DNA of 64,000 bases from Gilvimarinus chinensis DSM 19667 (GTDB lineage Bacteria; Pseudomonadota; Gammaproteobacteria; Pseudomonadales; Cellvibrionaceae): contig NZ_KB898708.1 of the NCBI RefSeq assembly GCF_000377745.1, positions 1 through 64,000 on the forward strand, written 5' to 3'. Shown in pieces: positions 5,490-14,300 of the stretch; the stretch's first letter is position 1; the number at the start of each line of letters is the position of its first letter. Both the position numbers and the translations under genes were made by a program. A model generated the notes under the pieces. The model saw only the letters and a program-made list of their open reading frames with translations, had not been told where the DNA came from and made no database searches.

Positions 5490-6935
5490 TTAATAATTCA
5501 AGTCTGCCCGCAGCTTTTCCACGTAGCGCAATCGTTCGGTGAGCAGCGCGGTTTTGTAATTGTCGTTGGTCAGCTTAAGGGCGTTACGCAGCTGAATGAT
5601 CGCCTTATCGTAAATGCCCACTTGAATAAAATACTCGGCCCGCGCCTCGTGTACGCCCAGTACATCCCCTGCCAATCCCTCTACTTCGGCCAGCAAATAC
5701 CACAGATAGGGGTCGTCGTCCCGCTCACGAACCACTTGCGATAAATAATCGGCGCAGCTTTGGTAGCGGCCGGAATCCATCAGTGCCTCGGCGTAGCGCA
5801 CCACAAAGGGGTAGTAGCTGGGTAGCTTGCGCAAGCCGCTTTGCAGCTTTTGCAGCGCTGTGTCGTAATCTTTGGCGGCGATATCGATGTCGACATCCAT
5901 CACCTGATAGGTGAGGCGCGAGTTGTCTTTTTTCCACAGCGGGGCAAAGGCTTCGCGTGCTTTGCTGGCATTACCCGCTTGGGCATAAGCCAGTGCCAGG
6001 CCATAGCGACTGGCATCATCCGAGAGGCTATCGCCTTCAAGCTCGCCGGTAAATTGCTGCACCGCACGCTGTGGGCTTTCGGCCTGCAGCACTCGCACGC
6101 GGGCGCGCATTAAGTGAAACTCCAGACTGTCTTCACGCAGGTTGCGTGGGTAGCGCATGGCGCGGGCGCGGGCATCGGCCACACGGCTTTCGGTTACCGG
6201 GTGAGTTAACAGAAAATCGGGCGGGCGGCGCGAGTAGCGCGAGGCGCGCAGCATTTGCTCAAACATGTCGGCGGCGGCGTAGGGGTCGTAGCCCGCCTGA
6301 ATTAAGGTTTCAATGCCCAGGCGGTCGGCCTCTTGCTCGTTTTGACGGCTAAAGCGCAATTGGGCATCGGCCGCTGCGACCTGGGTGGCGGCTATCGCAG
6401 CCATGCCGCCATCGCCGCTGCCGCTGGCGGCCAATACCAGGCTTGCCAGCAAAGCGGTGTAAAAGGGCAGGGTCATGTTGCGCTGCTGCTCCAGGCGGCG
6501 CGCGTAATGGCGCTGACTTAAGTGCGCCAGCTCATGCGTCATTACCGAGGCCATCTGAGCTTCGTTTTGCGAGTATAAAAACAAACCCGTATGCACCCCG
6601 ATAATATTGCCGGGGGCGGCAAACGCATTCATGGTGGGGTTTTCAGCCACAATTAAATGAAAATTGCGGTTGCGCAGCTCGCTGTACTGCGCCAGTCGTC
6701 CGATCAGGGTTTCTAAGTAGCTGATTAAAAGCGGGTCAGAGGAGGTGGGCACCTGGCTGCGGTAGCTGCGCATAAACAGCTCGCCCAGGCGTTGCTCTTC
6801 CTGAAAGGAGACAATGCCCGATGAGGTGTCACCGAAATCCGGCAGGTTTAAATCGTTCGCGGTCGCTGGCGCTAAGGGCAGCGCAAGCGTAAGTGACAGC
6901 AGGGCACCAGTAATTTTGCGTTTCACTAAACTCAA
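5490..6935 (-). CDS. bepA: BepA-like periplasmic M48 metalloprotease with TPR repeats
   Basis: The 481-aa protein starts with a signal peptide (MSLVKRKITGALLSLTLALP, cleavage near ATA-ND). The M48 zinc protease domain covers about residues 40-265, with HELAH at 134-138 (two zinc ligands and catalytic Glu) and the downstream ExxxD at E200-D204. The C-terminal third (about 270-475) is helical and fits TPR repeats. BepA (YfgC) in E. coli degrades or chaperones stalled LptD and other outer-membrane proteins at the BAM complex; the same role is inferred here. It is transcribed alone, divergent from the tusA-like gene with 236 bases between them. bamB lies elsewhere in the window. Confidence 0.93.
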   Translation of the reverse strand: MSLVKRKITGALLSLTLALPLAPATANDLNLPDFGDTSSGIVSFQEEQRLGELFMRSYRSQVPTSSDPLLISYLETLIGRLAQYSELRNRNFHLIVAENPTMNAFAAPGNIIGVHTGLFLYSQNEAQMASVMTHELAHLSQRHYARRLEQQRNMTLPFYTALLASLVLAASGSGDGGMAAIAATQVAAADAQLRFSRQNEQEADRLGIETLIQAGYDPYAAADMFEQMLRASRYSRRPPDFLLTHPVTESRVADARARAMRYPRNLREDSLEFHLMRARVRVLQAESPQRAVQQFTGELEGDSLSDDASRYGLALAYAQAGNASKAREAFAPLWKKDNSRLTYQVMDVDIDIAAKDYDTALQKLQSGLRKLPSYYPFVVRYAEALMDSGRYQSCADYLSQVVRERDDDPYLWYLLAEVEGLAGDVLGVHEARAEYFIQVGIYDKAIIQLRNALKLTNDNYKTALLTERLRYVEKLRADLNY

Positions 6936-7171
6936 TACTCCGTTGTTCTCAGGGGCCGCACGATTGCCATAGGCTGGATTGAGCGCATGTTACCACTAGC
7001 AGGGCGGGCTGAAACACCTGGCGACGTATTATGTACTTGTGCGTAGCGGGATTGTTCAATAGCATGTCTCGTCCCGCGCGGCCGAGAGGCTGGCGGGCGT
7101 AAATCGTTACGAATGAGCAATGTGTTAACGCGCATTTGTACTCAAACCTGTCGTTACTGTAAGCCGAGCCT

Positions 7172-7444
7172 ATGACCGATACCACCAGCCACGGTTCCGT
7201 CTGTGCAGACGAAACGCTTGATGCCCGAGATTTGACCTGCCCCATGCCCTTGCTAAGAGCCAAGCAAGCACTGAACCGCTTGCCGATAGGGGCGGTATTA
7301 CAGGTGTTGGCCACCGATCAAGGTTCGGTGAGGGATATCCGCGCTTATGCCGATATGACCTGCCACGAATTGTTGCAGCAGTGGGAAGAGCAGGGCGTTT
7401 ACTACCATCTTGTGCGCAAGGGCGAGGCCGGCATTACGCCGTAA
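7172..7444 (+). CDS. TusA-family sulfur carrier protein
   Basis: The 90-aa protein has the SirA/TusA fold. The N-terminal strand leads into the CPxP signature DLTCPMPLLRAK with active Cys at residue 23, which carries sulfur as a persulfide. TusA passes sulfur from IscS to TusBCD for 2-thiouridine in tRNA; paralogues serve other sulfur routes, so the exact partner is uncertain. The family is normally 75-85 aa; this one has about 15 extra N-terminal residues. It lies 9 bases before the permease gene, a pairing I recall from other gammaproteobacteria. A cysteine-desulfurase-rich operon occurs about 30 kb away in this window. Confidence 0.88.
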   Translation: MTDTTSHGSVCADETLDARDLTCPMPLLRAKQALNRLPIGAVLQVLATDQGSVRDIRAYADMTCHELLQQWEEQGVYYHLVRKGEAGITP

Positions 7445-7453
7445 GGGAAAATT

Positions 7454-8539
7454 ATGATTAAGGTGTTTCGCGGCTGGATAGATCGTTACTTTTCCGATGA
7501 AGAGGCGGTACTGCTGGTGGTGCTGATCGCTGCCAGCTTAATCATTTTGCTGACGCTGGGCACTGTGCTGGCACCGATGATTGCCAGCGTAATTATCGCT
7601 TTCTTGATGCAGGGCGTAGTGGTGCGCTTGCGCAGCTGGGGGGCGCCGCACTGGCTGGCGGTCACGCTTACCTCGATTTTACTCATGGCTATGCTCGCCT
7701 CTTTAGTGCTGGTGTTGTTGCCTGTTATCTGGCATCAGTCGGCGCGTTTTGTGGCCGAGCTGCCGCGTATGTTGGGCGAGTGGCAAGACCTATTACTATT
7801 GTTGCCGCAAAATTATCCGAACTTGATCAGCGAGGCGCAGGTTGAAGATTTGATTTCTGTGACTGCCACCGAGCTGGGTCGTTTTGGGCAAAGTGTGTTG
7901 AGTTTTTCGGTGAGCAGTTTGCCGGTGCTGGTGACGGTGCTGGTGTATTTTGTACTGGTGCCGATTCTGGTCTTTTTCTTCCTCAAAGACAGCTCGCTGA
8001 TTGTCAATTGGGTGGGGAGTTTTTTACCCCACAAAAGGCCGGTAATGAGCAAAATCTGGCAGGAAATGAACCAGCAAATCGCTAATTACGTGCGCGGTAA
8101 AGCCATTGAGATACTCATAGTCGGTGCTGTTTCTTACATTGTGTTTACCTTGCTTGGGGTGAATTACGCGGCGCTGCTGGCAATTGCTGTGGGCTTGTCA
8201 GTGGTGATTCCGTATATCGGTGCGGCTGTGGTGACTCTGCCGGTGGCCATGATTGGCTTTTTCCAATGGGGTTGGGGCTCGGAGTTTTTCTACCTGATGC
8301 TCGCCTACGGCATTATTCAGGCTTTAGATGGCAATGTGCTGGTGCCTCTGCTGTTTTCAGAGGCGGTGAACCTGCACCCGGTCGCTATCATTATGTCCGT
8401 GCTGGTGTTTGGCGGCCTGTGGGGTTTTTGGGGGGTATTCTTTGCCATCCCGCTGGCCACGCTAGTCAAGGCCATTCTTTACGCTTGGCCCATTGGGGTC
8501 CAGGAAGCGAGCCACCCGAAGCCAGGTGATGAGGTTTGA
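7454..8539 (+). CDS. AI-2E / PerM family transporter
   Basis: The 361-aa integral membrane protein belongs to the AI-2E transporter (UPF0118, PerM) family. Hydrophobic segments are seen at about residues 18-60 (two), 67-90, 155-180, and a cluster from 215 to 340, giving the usual eight. The family signature is present in PILVFFFLKDSS and in the region VIPYIGAAVVTLPVAM. Members export autoinducer-2 or act as ion/solute permeases; the substrate cannot be told here. It begins 9 bases after the TusA-like gene, and the following M16-like gene begins 5 bases after its stop, so the three form a likely operon. Confidence 0.9.
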   Translation: MIKVFRGWIDRYFSDEEAVLLVVLIAASLIILLTLGTVLAPMIASVIIAFLMQGVVVRLRSWGAPHWLAVTLTSILLMAMLASLVLVLLPVIWHQSARFVAELPRMLGEWQDLLLLLPQNYPNLISEAQVEDLISVTATELGRFGQSVLSFSVSSLPVLVTVLVYFVLVPILVFFFLKDSSLIVNWVGSFLPHKRPVMSKIWQEMNQQIANYVRGKAIEILIVGAVSYIVFTLLGVNYAALLAIAVGLSVVIPYIGAAVVTLPVAMIGFFQWGWGSEFFYLMLAYGIIQALDGNVLVPLLFSEAVNLHPVAIIMSVLVFGGLWGFWGVFFAIPLATLVKAILYAWPIGVQEASHPKPGDEV

Positions 8540-8544
8540 GGGCA

Positions 8545-11262
8545 ATGTTTTACCGTGGCATGGTTGCTGTGTTGTTGGGTGGCTTGCTGAGTATTGCCGG
8601 GATACCTTCACAAGCACAAAATCAGGCTGTCGATGCTCCCGTCACTCGTGTTGCGGTTCGCCATAGCGAGTATGACCCTCGGGAATACCGCGCCCTGCGC
8701 TTTGCCAATGGCTTGCAAGTGCTGTTAATACGCGACACAGGTGCGCCTACCTGGGTGTTAAGTGTCAATGCCGGCAGCCTGCATGACCCAGCCCAGGTGC
8801 CAGACCTCGCCAGGCTCGCCGCGCTCAGTGTGACGACTGCCAGTAACAGACGTGATTGGGTGGCAAGCACAGAAAACCTTTACACCCATTTTATGTTTAA
8901 TCGGGCTGGAACCGCGCCGGTTGCCGAGATTGCGTCAATTCTTTCGGGCGTTGCGCCAGAGCAGGCGGATATTGCTCGCGCCCAACAGCGCCTTGCCGAT
9001 GAAATGCGTGCAGCGCGGGCGATTACTGCTGCGGATCGCCGCACCGATGTAATGCAAACACTGTTGCTGCGCAAACCTCTTAGCCCGGGAGTGCTGGTGA
9101 CCCCGTCGGCGAGTCTGGTGCCTTTGGAGCATGTCCAGGACGACCTGCAAGCCTTTGCCCAGCGTTATTTTAGGCCAGATCGGGCAAGCTTGGTGGTACG
9201 TACCCCGGGGCCGCTTGAGAGTCTCGAAGCCGCTCTGCGTGATGGCCTGGCTAATGTTAAACCACAAAAATCTGCCGCTGAGCCTGTTGAGTCGGTAGCG
9301 CTTGACCGCGAAAGCCTTCCTTTGCTGGTGCAAGCCGAAATAGACGGCGGGTCGCTGTTGCAGCTGAACTTCCCGGTCTCTATGGCGACCTTGCGCAGCC
9401 CCGATAAACCTTACCGTTTAGTGTCTTATCTTTTAGAGCACCGAGGTGAAGGCAGCCTGGTATCGCTATTGCGATCATTAGGTTGGGCGGAGAGTATTCG
9501 GACGGGATTTAGTGAGCTTACACAGGGCGAAGGTGTGTATACGGTGTCGATACATCTGACTGAGCTGGGGGTTAAGGCGCGTGATCAGATTTCGGCTCTG
9601 GTGTTTTATCAGCTTGAACAGATTCGCTTGAAGGGTTTAAAGGCTTGGCGCTTTAACGAACTGGCTCAATCTGCCGAGTACGACTTTCTCTATCACGATT
9701 GGGAAAATACCTACCCGGCCACAGAGTTAGCGCGCCGATTACACCACGTTGACGCAGAAAATGTTCTTTTTATGCCCTACCTGTACGGTGCTTACAATGA
9801 AAAGCTTAACCGCCAGTTTTTAGAGGCTTTACGCAGCGATAATGCGCTGATTATGGTTGATACTGGGGAGCGTATTCAGGGGCGCCAGACGGTGGCAAGT
9901 CGAACGTCATTTCAGGCCGAGCAGGCCAGCGAGTTCTATCCGGACATCAAGTTATCGATTAAGCGCAAGCTGACGTTTCCCGAGGCGAATAACTTTATTC
10001 CCAAGCGCCTCAGTATGAAGGAGTCATCTTTACTGGGTGGTACTCGGCTTGACGGGATTGATGTGCTGGCACAAAAGCCATCGCTGCAGAGCTGGTACTC
10101 TCGTCCGTCCTCTCTCACTATGCCGACGGCCAGTGTTTTTATCCGTTTGGTGTTTAATCAGCCGGCAACGGATGCCGACCAGGCGGCGCGGGTGATGATT
10201 TGGTCGCGTCTTTACCGAGATGCTTTAGATGAGGCGCTTTATGATGCACAGGTGGCCGGTGCTGAATACCAGTTGCTAACGCACCCTCTGGGCTTGGATA
10301 TTCAGTTGGCGGGCTATAACTCACAGCTGGGACTGATGCTGAATCGCATGGGGCAGGTCTATAGTGAACCATGGCCTTTGTTACAGCGCTGGCAACAGGT
10401 GCGTGATGGCCTGGTTGCTAATTTAACTGGGCAACATACAGGCGATTTGCCCGAGTTTTATTTTGATGTTTTGGCGCAGTTGCATTATCAGCCGGGTTGG
10501 TCGAGGGGGGCTTTGTTAGAGGCGCTAGCGCGCCAAAGCCAGGACTCTATGACTGAAATCCCTCAAGCGTTGCGCCTGGAGGCCTTGTTCAGTGGTGATT
10601 TGTATCGACAAGAGGCGCAGCGTTTAACGGCATTGGCCGAGCATTACTTTTTGCCCAAGAATGCACCGGGCGCTAAGCCTGCTGAGTTAGTGACAGCACA
10701 AGATAAAGCATTGATTGCTGTTGCTAGACAGTCGAATCTGGAGGTTTATGTTCAGGCCCCAGGCGAGAAGGAACGTGACCGGGTGTTTGTCGGTGCTATT
10801 GTCCAGCTGCTTGATGGAGAGCTGCTCCCTCTTATCTCTGAGGGGGGGGAGCAGAACGGACCGCCCATCGCTGTGCGCGCGACTCACTTGGACCTTGCTG
10901 GACAGCCTGGCTTGCGTTTAATTGCTTCGGCCGATGTCACCGCCTCTGAGCTTTTGCAGGCGGTACGATCTCGATTATCCGAACCCGGTATCGGTGCCCG
11001 CTTGGGGGCTATTAAACGACGCTGGCGTCATGCTGAAACGGGGGGTAGTGAGTCTGAACGGGCAGAGCTGTTGTGGCGGCAATTGCGCAAGGGCTATCGC
11101 GGGGATGAGCGCACTGCGGTGGCCGCCCTGAACTCATCATCGTTAGAGCGCTACGCTCGTGAACTGTTCGGAGCTGAAGTGGTGGATGTGACACAAATTG
11201 ACGGCATCGAGACCTACCGTAAGCGCTATAAAACCCAAAGCGCTGGCTTTAATTTGCCCTGA
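8545..11262 (+). CDS. M16 (pitrilysin-like) family protein lacking the zinc motif
   Basis: The 905-aa protein (from ATG 8545; the frame is open from TTG 8536) has a signal peptide (YRGMVAVLLGGLLSIAG, cleavage near SQA-QN) and the overall layout of periplasmic M16 peptidases: two roughly 450-residue halves, each with paired alpha/beta domains. The first domain starts normally (RALRFANGLQVLLIRD, SVNAGSLHDPAQVPDLARL) but where active members have HxxEH (HFLEH) this one reads DLARLAALSV. The catalytic Glu and both His are absent, so it is predicted to be inactive as a zinc protease. Inactive M16 partners are known in other bacteria and in mitochondria. Length matches full M16A proteins, and no frameshift is seen. 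It ends the tusA-perM operon. Confidence 0.85.
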   Translation: MFYRGMVAVLLGGLLSIAGIPSQAQNQAVDAPVTRVAVRHSEYDPREYRALRFANGLQVLLIRDTGAPTWVLSVNAGSLHDPAQVPDLARLAALSVTTASNRRDWVASTENLYTHFMFNRAGTAPVAEIASILSGVAPEQADIARAQQRLADEMRAARAITAADRRTDVMQTLLLRKPLSPGVLVTPSASLVPLEHVQDDLQAFAQRYFRPDRASLVVRTPGPLESLEAALRDGLANVKPQKSAAEPVESVALDRESLPLLVQAEIDGGSLLQLNFPVSMATLRSPDKPYRLVSYLLEHRGEGSLVSLLRSLGWAESIRTGFSELTQGEGVYTVSIHLTELGVKARDQISALVFYQLEQIRLKGLKAWRFNELAQSAEYDFLYHDWENTYPATELARRLHHVDAENVLFMPYLYGAYNEKLNRQFLEALRSDNALIMVDTGERIQGRQTVASRTSFQAEQASEFYPDIKLSIKRKLTFPEANNFIPKRLSMKESSLLGGTRLDGIDVLAQKPSLQSWYSRPSSLTMPTASVFIRLVFNQPATDADQAARVMIWSRLYRDALDEALYDAQVAGAEYQLLTHPLGLDIQLAGYNSQLGLMLNRMGQVYSEPWPLLQRWQQVRDGLVANLTGQHTGDLPEFYFDVLAQLHYQPGWSRGALLEALARQSQDSMTEIPQALRLEALFSGDLYRQEAQRLTALAEHYFLPKNAPGAKPAELVTAQDKALIAVARQSNLEVYVQAPGEKERDRVFVGAIVQLLDGELLPLISEGGEQNGPPIAVRATHLDLAGQPGLRLIASADVTASELLQAVRSRLSEPGIGARLGAIKRRWRHAETGGSESERAELLWRQLRKGYRGDERTAVAALNSSSLERYARELFGAEVVDVTQIDGIETYRKRYKTQSAGFNLP

Positions 11263-11458
11263 AGTGGTGCCCTTTGGGTGAAATGTGATCGGTGTGAGCA
11301 AATAGCATACCGGTTCTGTTGGTAATCTTAGCTTCACCGCTCGGGTCAAGGGCCGGGGCTAGTAAAAACACTGTAAATGTGTAAAAATTCGCGCATTTTT
11401 CGGCCCCCGACTTGGGGGTAAACCCTGCGAAAGTCAGTGCTAAATGGGGGCGAGGCCA

Positions 11459-11477
11459 CTGGTATTTATCCTACCAG
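11459..11477. promoter_or_regulatory. possible operator dyad upstream of aceE
   Basis: CTGGTA (11459-11464) and TACCAG (11472-11477) form an inverted repeat with a 7-base spacer, 70 bases before the aceE start. The TGGT...ACCA pattern recalls GntR-family (PdhR-like) operators that control pyruvate dehydrogenase genes. No pdhR gene is adjacent, and a 6-base arm may occur by chance. Confidence 0.3.
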
Positions 11478-11546
11478 GCTAGGTCCGCGTTGGTGCTAAC
11501 GCATTGTCTATATGTGCTCAAAAGGCGCATGACTGAGGAGAATTAA

Positions 11547-14195
11547 ATGATAGAAGATATTGATGCTCTGGAAACCCGAGAGTGGCGTGACGCCCTCGAT
11601 TCAGTTGTTCGCCACGTCGGTAAAGAGCGTGCTGCATTTCTTCTGAAGAGTTTGTCAGAATCCGCTGCCGATCATGGTATTGATCAGCCTTCAGCCATCA
11701 CTACTCCCTACCGTAACACCATCCCCCCGTCCAAAGAAGTACAAAGCCCCGGCGATCATTTTATCGAGCAGAAAATCCGTTCGATTATCCGCTGGAATGC
11801 GATTGCGATGGTGGTGCGTGCCAACAAAAGTGCTGACGAGCTGGGCGGCCACATTGCCTCTTTCTCCTCTGCGGCTACCCTGTACGAAGTGGGTTTTAAC
11901 CATTTCTTCCGCGGCAACGAAAATGGCCCCGGTGACCTGGTTTACTTCCAGGGCCACAGCTCGCCCGGTATGTACGCCCGCTCTTATGTAGAGGGTCGCT
12001 TAACCGAAGACCAGCTGGACAACTTCCGCCGCGAAGTGGATGGCAAGGGCTTGTCTTCGTATCCACACCCCTGGCTGATGCCGGATTACTGGCAGTTTCC
12101 GACCGTATCTATGGGCTTGGGCCCAATCGGCGCTATTTATCAGGCCCATGTGATGCAGTACATGCATCAGCGCGGCTTGAGCGATATGTCTGACCGCAAG
12201 GTTTGGGCGTTCCTGGGTGACGGTGAGTGTGATGAGCCAGAAAGCCTGGGCGCCATTGCCTTGGCTGGCCGCGAGAAATTAGAAAACCTGATTTTCGTGA
12301 TCAACTGTAACCTGCAGCGCCTGGACGGCCCGGTACGTGGCAACGCCAAAATCGTACAAGAGCTTGAAGGTGTGTTCCGTGGCGCAGGCTGGAACGTGGT
12401 TAAAGTCTTGTGGGGCGGCGGCTGGGATGCGCTGCTGGAAAAAGACACCACTGGCTTGCTGCAAAAGCGCATGGACGAAGTCTGCGACGGTGAAATGCAG
12501 AACTACAAAGCCAACGGCGGCGCCTATACCCGCGAGCACTTCTTCGGCAAGTACCCGGAGTTGCTGGAGCTGGTTAAAGATATGTCGGACGACGAAATTC
12601 TGCGTCTGGCGCGCGGCGGTCACGATGCGCACAAGGTGTACAACGCTTACCACAACGCGGTTAACACCAAAGGTCAGCCAACCGTTATTCTGGCGCAAAC
12701 TGTTAAAGGTTACGGCATGGGCCCCACCGGTGAAGCCGTTAACAATGCTCACCAGGTGAAAAAGCTGGATATGGAAGCGCTGAAGTCGTTCCGCGATCGC
12801 TTTGATATTCCCATTGAAGATAAAGATTTAGAAAGCATTCCTTACTACCGTCCGCCGGAAGACAGCGCCGAAATGCGCTACCTGCAGGAGCGTCGTAAGC
12901 AGCTGAATGGTTATTTGCCGGCGCGTAAGGCAGACTTTGAAGCGCTGGAAATTCCAACTCTGGAAGCGTTCAAAGCTCAGCTTAAGTCTACTGGTGAGCG
13001 TGAAATTTCGACCACCATGGCCTTTGTGCGCGTATTGAACACCCTGATCAAAGACAAAAAGATTGGTCAGCAGGTTGTGCCGATCGTGCCGGACGAAGCC
13101 CGTACCTTTGGTATGGAAGGTATGTTCCGTCAGGTGGGTATCTACTCGCGCTTTGGTCAGAAGTACACGCCGCAGGATGCCGGTCAAATCATGTATTACA
13201 AAGAGGACGAGAAAGGTCAGATCCTCGAAGAAGGTATTAACGAAGCCGGTTCTATGGCTGCCTGGGTTGCTGCGGCGACCTCTTACAGCAACCACGAGAA
13301 ACCCTTGCTGCCGTTTTATATCTACTATTCCATGTTTGGCTTCCAGCGTATTGGCGATTTGGCCTGGCTGGCGGGTGATGCTCAGGCGCGCGGCTTCCTG
13401 TTAGGTGGTACCGCCGGTCGCACCACCTTGAACGGTGAAGGTTTGCAGCACCAGGATGGCCACAGCCTGATTCTGGCGAACACCATTCCTAACTGCCACA
13501 CCTATGATCCAACCTTCTCTTACGAAGTGGCGGTGATTGTGCAGGATGGCCTGAAGCGTATGTATCAGGACAAAGAAAACTGCTACTACTACATCACCCT
13601 GATGAACGAAAACTACGTTCATCCTGATATGCCAGAAGGTGCCGAAGAGGGCATCATCAAAGGCATTTATCAGCTGGAGAAGGGCACCAGCAAGAAGAAA
13701 AACCGCGTACAGTTGATGGGCTCTGGCACCATCCTCAATGAAGTTCGCGCGGCCGCTGAAATCTTGCGCAACGACTTTAGTGTGGAAGCTGACGTGTGGA
13801 GTGTCACCAGCGTGAACGAACTGACCCGCGAAGGTCAGGCGGTAGATCGCTGGAACCTGCTGCACCCAACCGAAACACCGCGCAAAGCGTATGTAACTGA
13901 GCAGTTGGAAGGCAAAGACGGCCCATTTGTGATTGCCACCGACTACATGAAAAACTACGGCGAGCAACTGCGTCCGTACATCCCCGGTAAATACACCGTG
14001 TTGGGTACCGACGGTTTTGGCCGCAGCGATTCACGTCAGAAACTGCGCCATTTCTTTGAGGTGAGCCGTGAGTTTGTGGTTATCGCCGCGCTTAAGTCGC
14101 TGGCCGATGAAGGCAAAATCAAAGCAGACGTGGTCGCCAAAGCCATCAAGCAATTTGGTATCGACCAGGATAAAGCCGATCCGTTGACCGTATAG
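11547..14195 (+). CDS. aceE: pyruvate dehydrogenase E1 component (homodimeric)
   Basis: AceE decarboxylates pyruvate with thiamine diphosphate and passes the acetyl group to the lipoyl groups of AceF, feeding acetyl-CoA into the TCA cycle. The 882-aa length matches the E. coli type E1 (887 aa). The ThDP-binding motif begins GDGECDEPES at about residue 225 and ends near NCNLQRLDGP (about 255). Substrate and cofactor regions such as GQIMYYKEDEKGQILEEGIN and YIYYSMFGFQRIGDL are conserved. The start ATG follows GAGGAG. aceF follows after 105 bases. E3 (lpd) is not in this window. A 284-base leader precedes the gene and holds the dyad noted separately. Confidence 0.97.
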   Translation: MIEDIDALETREWRDALDSVVRHVGKERAAFLLKSLSESAADHGIDQPSAITTPYRNTIPPSKEVQSPGDHFIEQKIRSIIRWNAIAMVVRANKSADELGGHIASFSSAATLYEVGFNHFFRGNENGPGDLVYFQGHSSPGMYARSYVEGRLTEDQLDNFRREVDGKGLSSYPHPWLMPDYWQFPTVSMGLGPIGAIYQAHVMQYMHQRGLSDMSDRKVWAFLGDGECDEPESLGAIALAGREKLENLIFVINCNLQRLDGPVRGNAKIVQELEGVFRGAGWNVVKVLWGGGWDALLEKDTTGLLQKRMDEVCDGEMQNYKANGGAYTREHFFGKYPELLELVKDMSDDEILRLARGGHDAHKVYNAYHNAVNTKGQPTVILAQTVKGYGMGPTGEAVNNAHQVKKLDMEALKSFRDRFDIPIEDKDLESIPYYRPPEDSAEMRYLQERRKQLNGYLPARKADFEALEIPTLEAFKAQLKSTGEREISTTMAFVRVLNTLIKDKKIGQQVVPIVPDEARTFGMEGMFRQVGIYSRFGQKYTPQDAGQIMYYKEDEKGQILEEGINEAGSMAAWVAAATSYSNHEKPLLPFYIYYSMFGFQRIGDLAWLAGDAQARGFLLGGTAGRTTLNGEGLQHQDGHSLILANTIPNCHTYDPTFSYEVAVIVQDGLKRMYQDKENCYYYITLMNENYVHPDMPEGAEEGIIKGIYQLEKGTSKKKNRVQLMGSGTILNEVRAAAEILRNDFSVEADVWSVTSVNELTREGQAVDRWNLLHPTETPRKAYVTEQLEGKDGPFVIATDYMKNYGEQLRPYIPGKYTVLGTDGFGRSDSRQKLRHFFEVSREFVVIAALKSLADEGKIKADVVAKAIKQFGIDQDKADPLTV

Positions 14196-14300
14196 TCGCT
14201 ACCGCGACCAGTAGCCGCACTGGCGGCTGCGAGATCAATGGATAACCCTACGCCCGAGCCAAAAGCCCGGGCGGATAGCAAAAAGTAGCGAGGAGTTACA

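Noticed and set aside
13401-13967. Minus-strand open frame of 188 aa inside aceE
   Set aside because: Antisense shadow of aceE with no ribosome-binding site and no recognisable domain.
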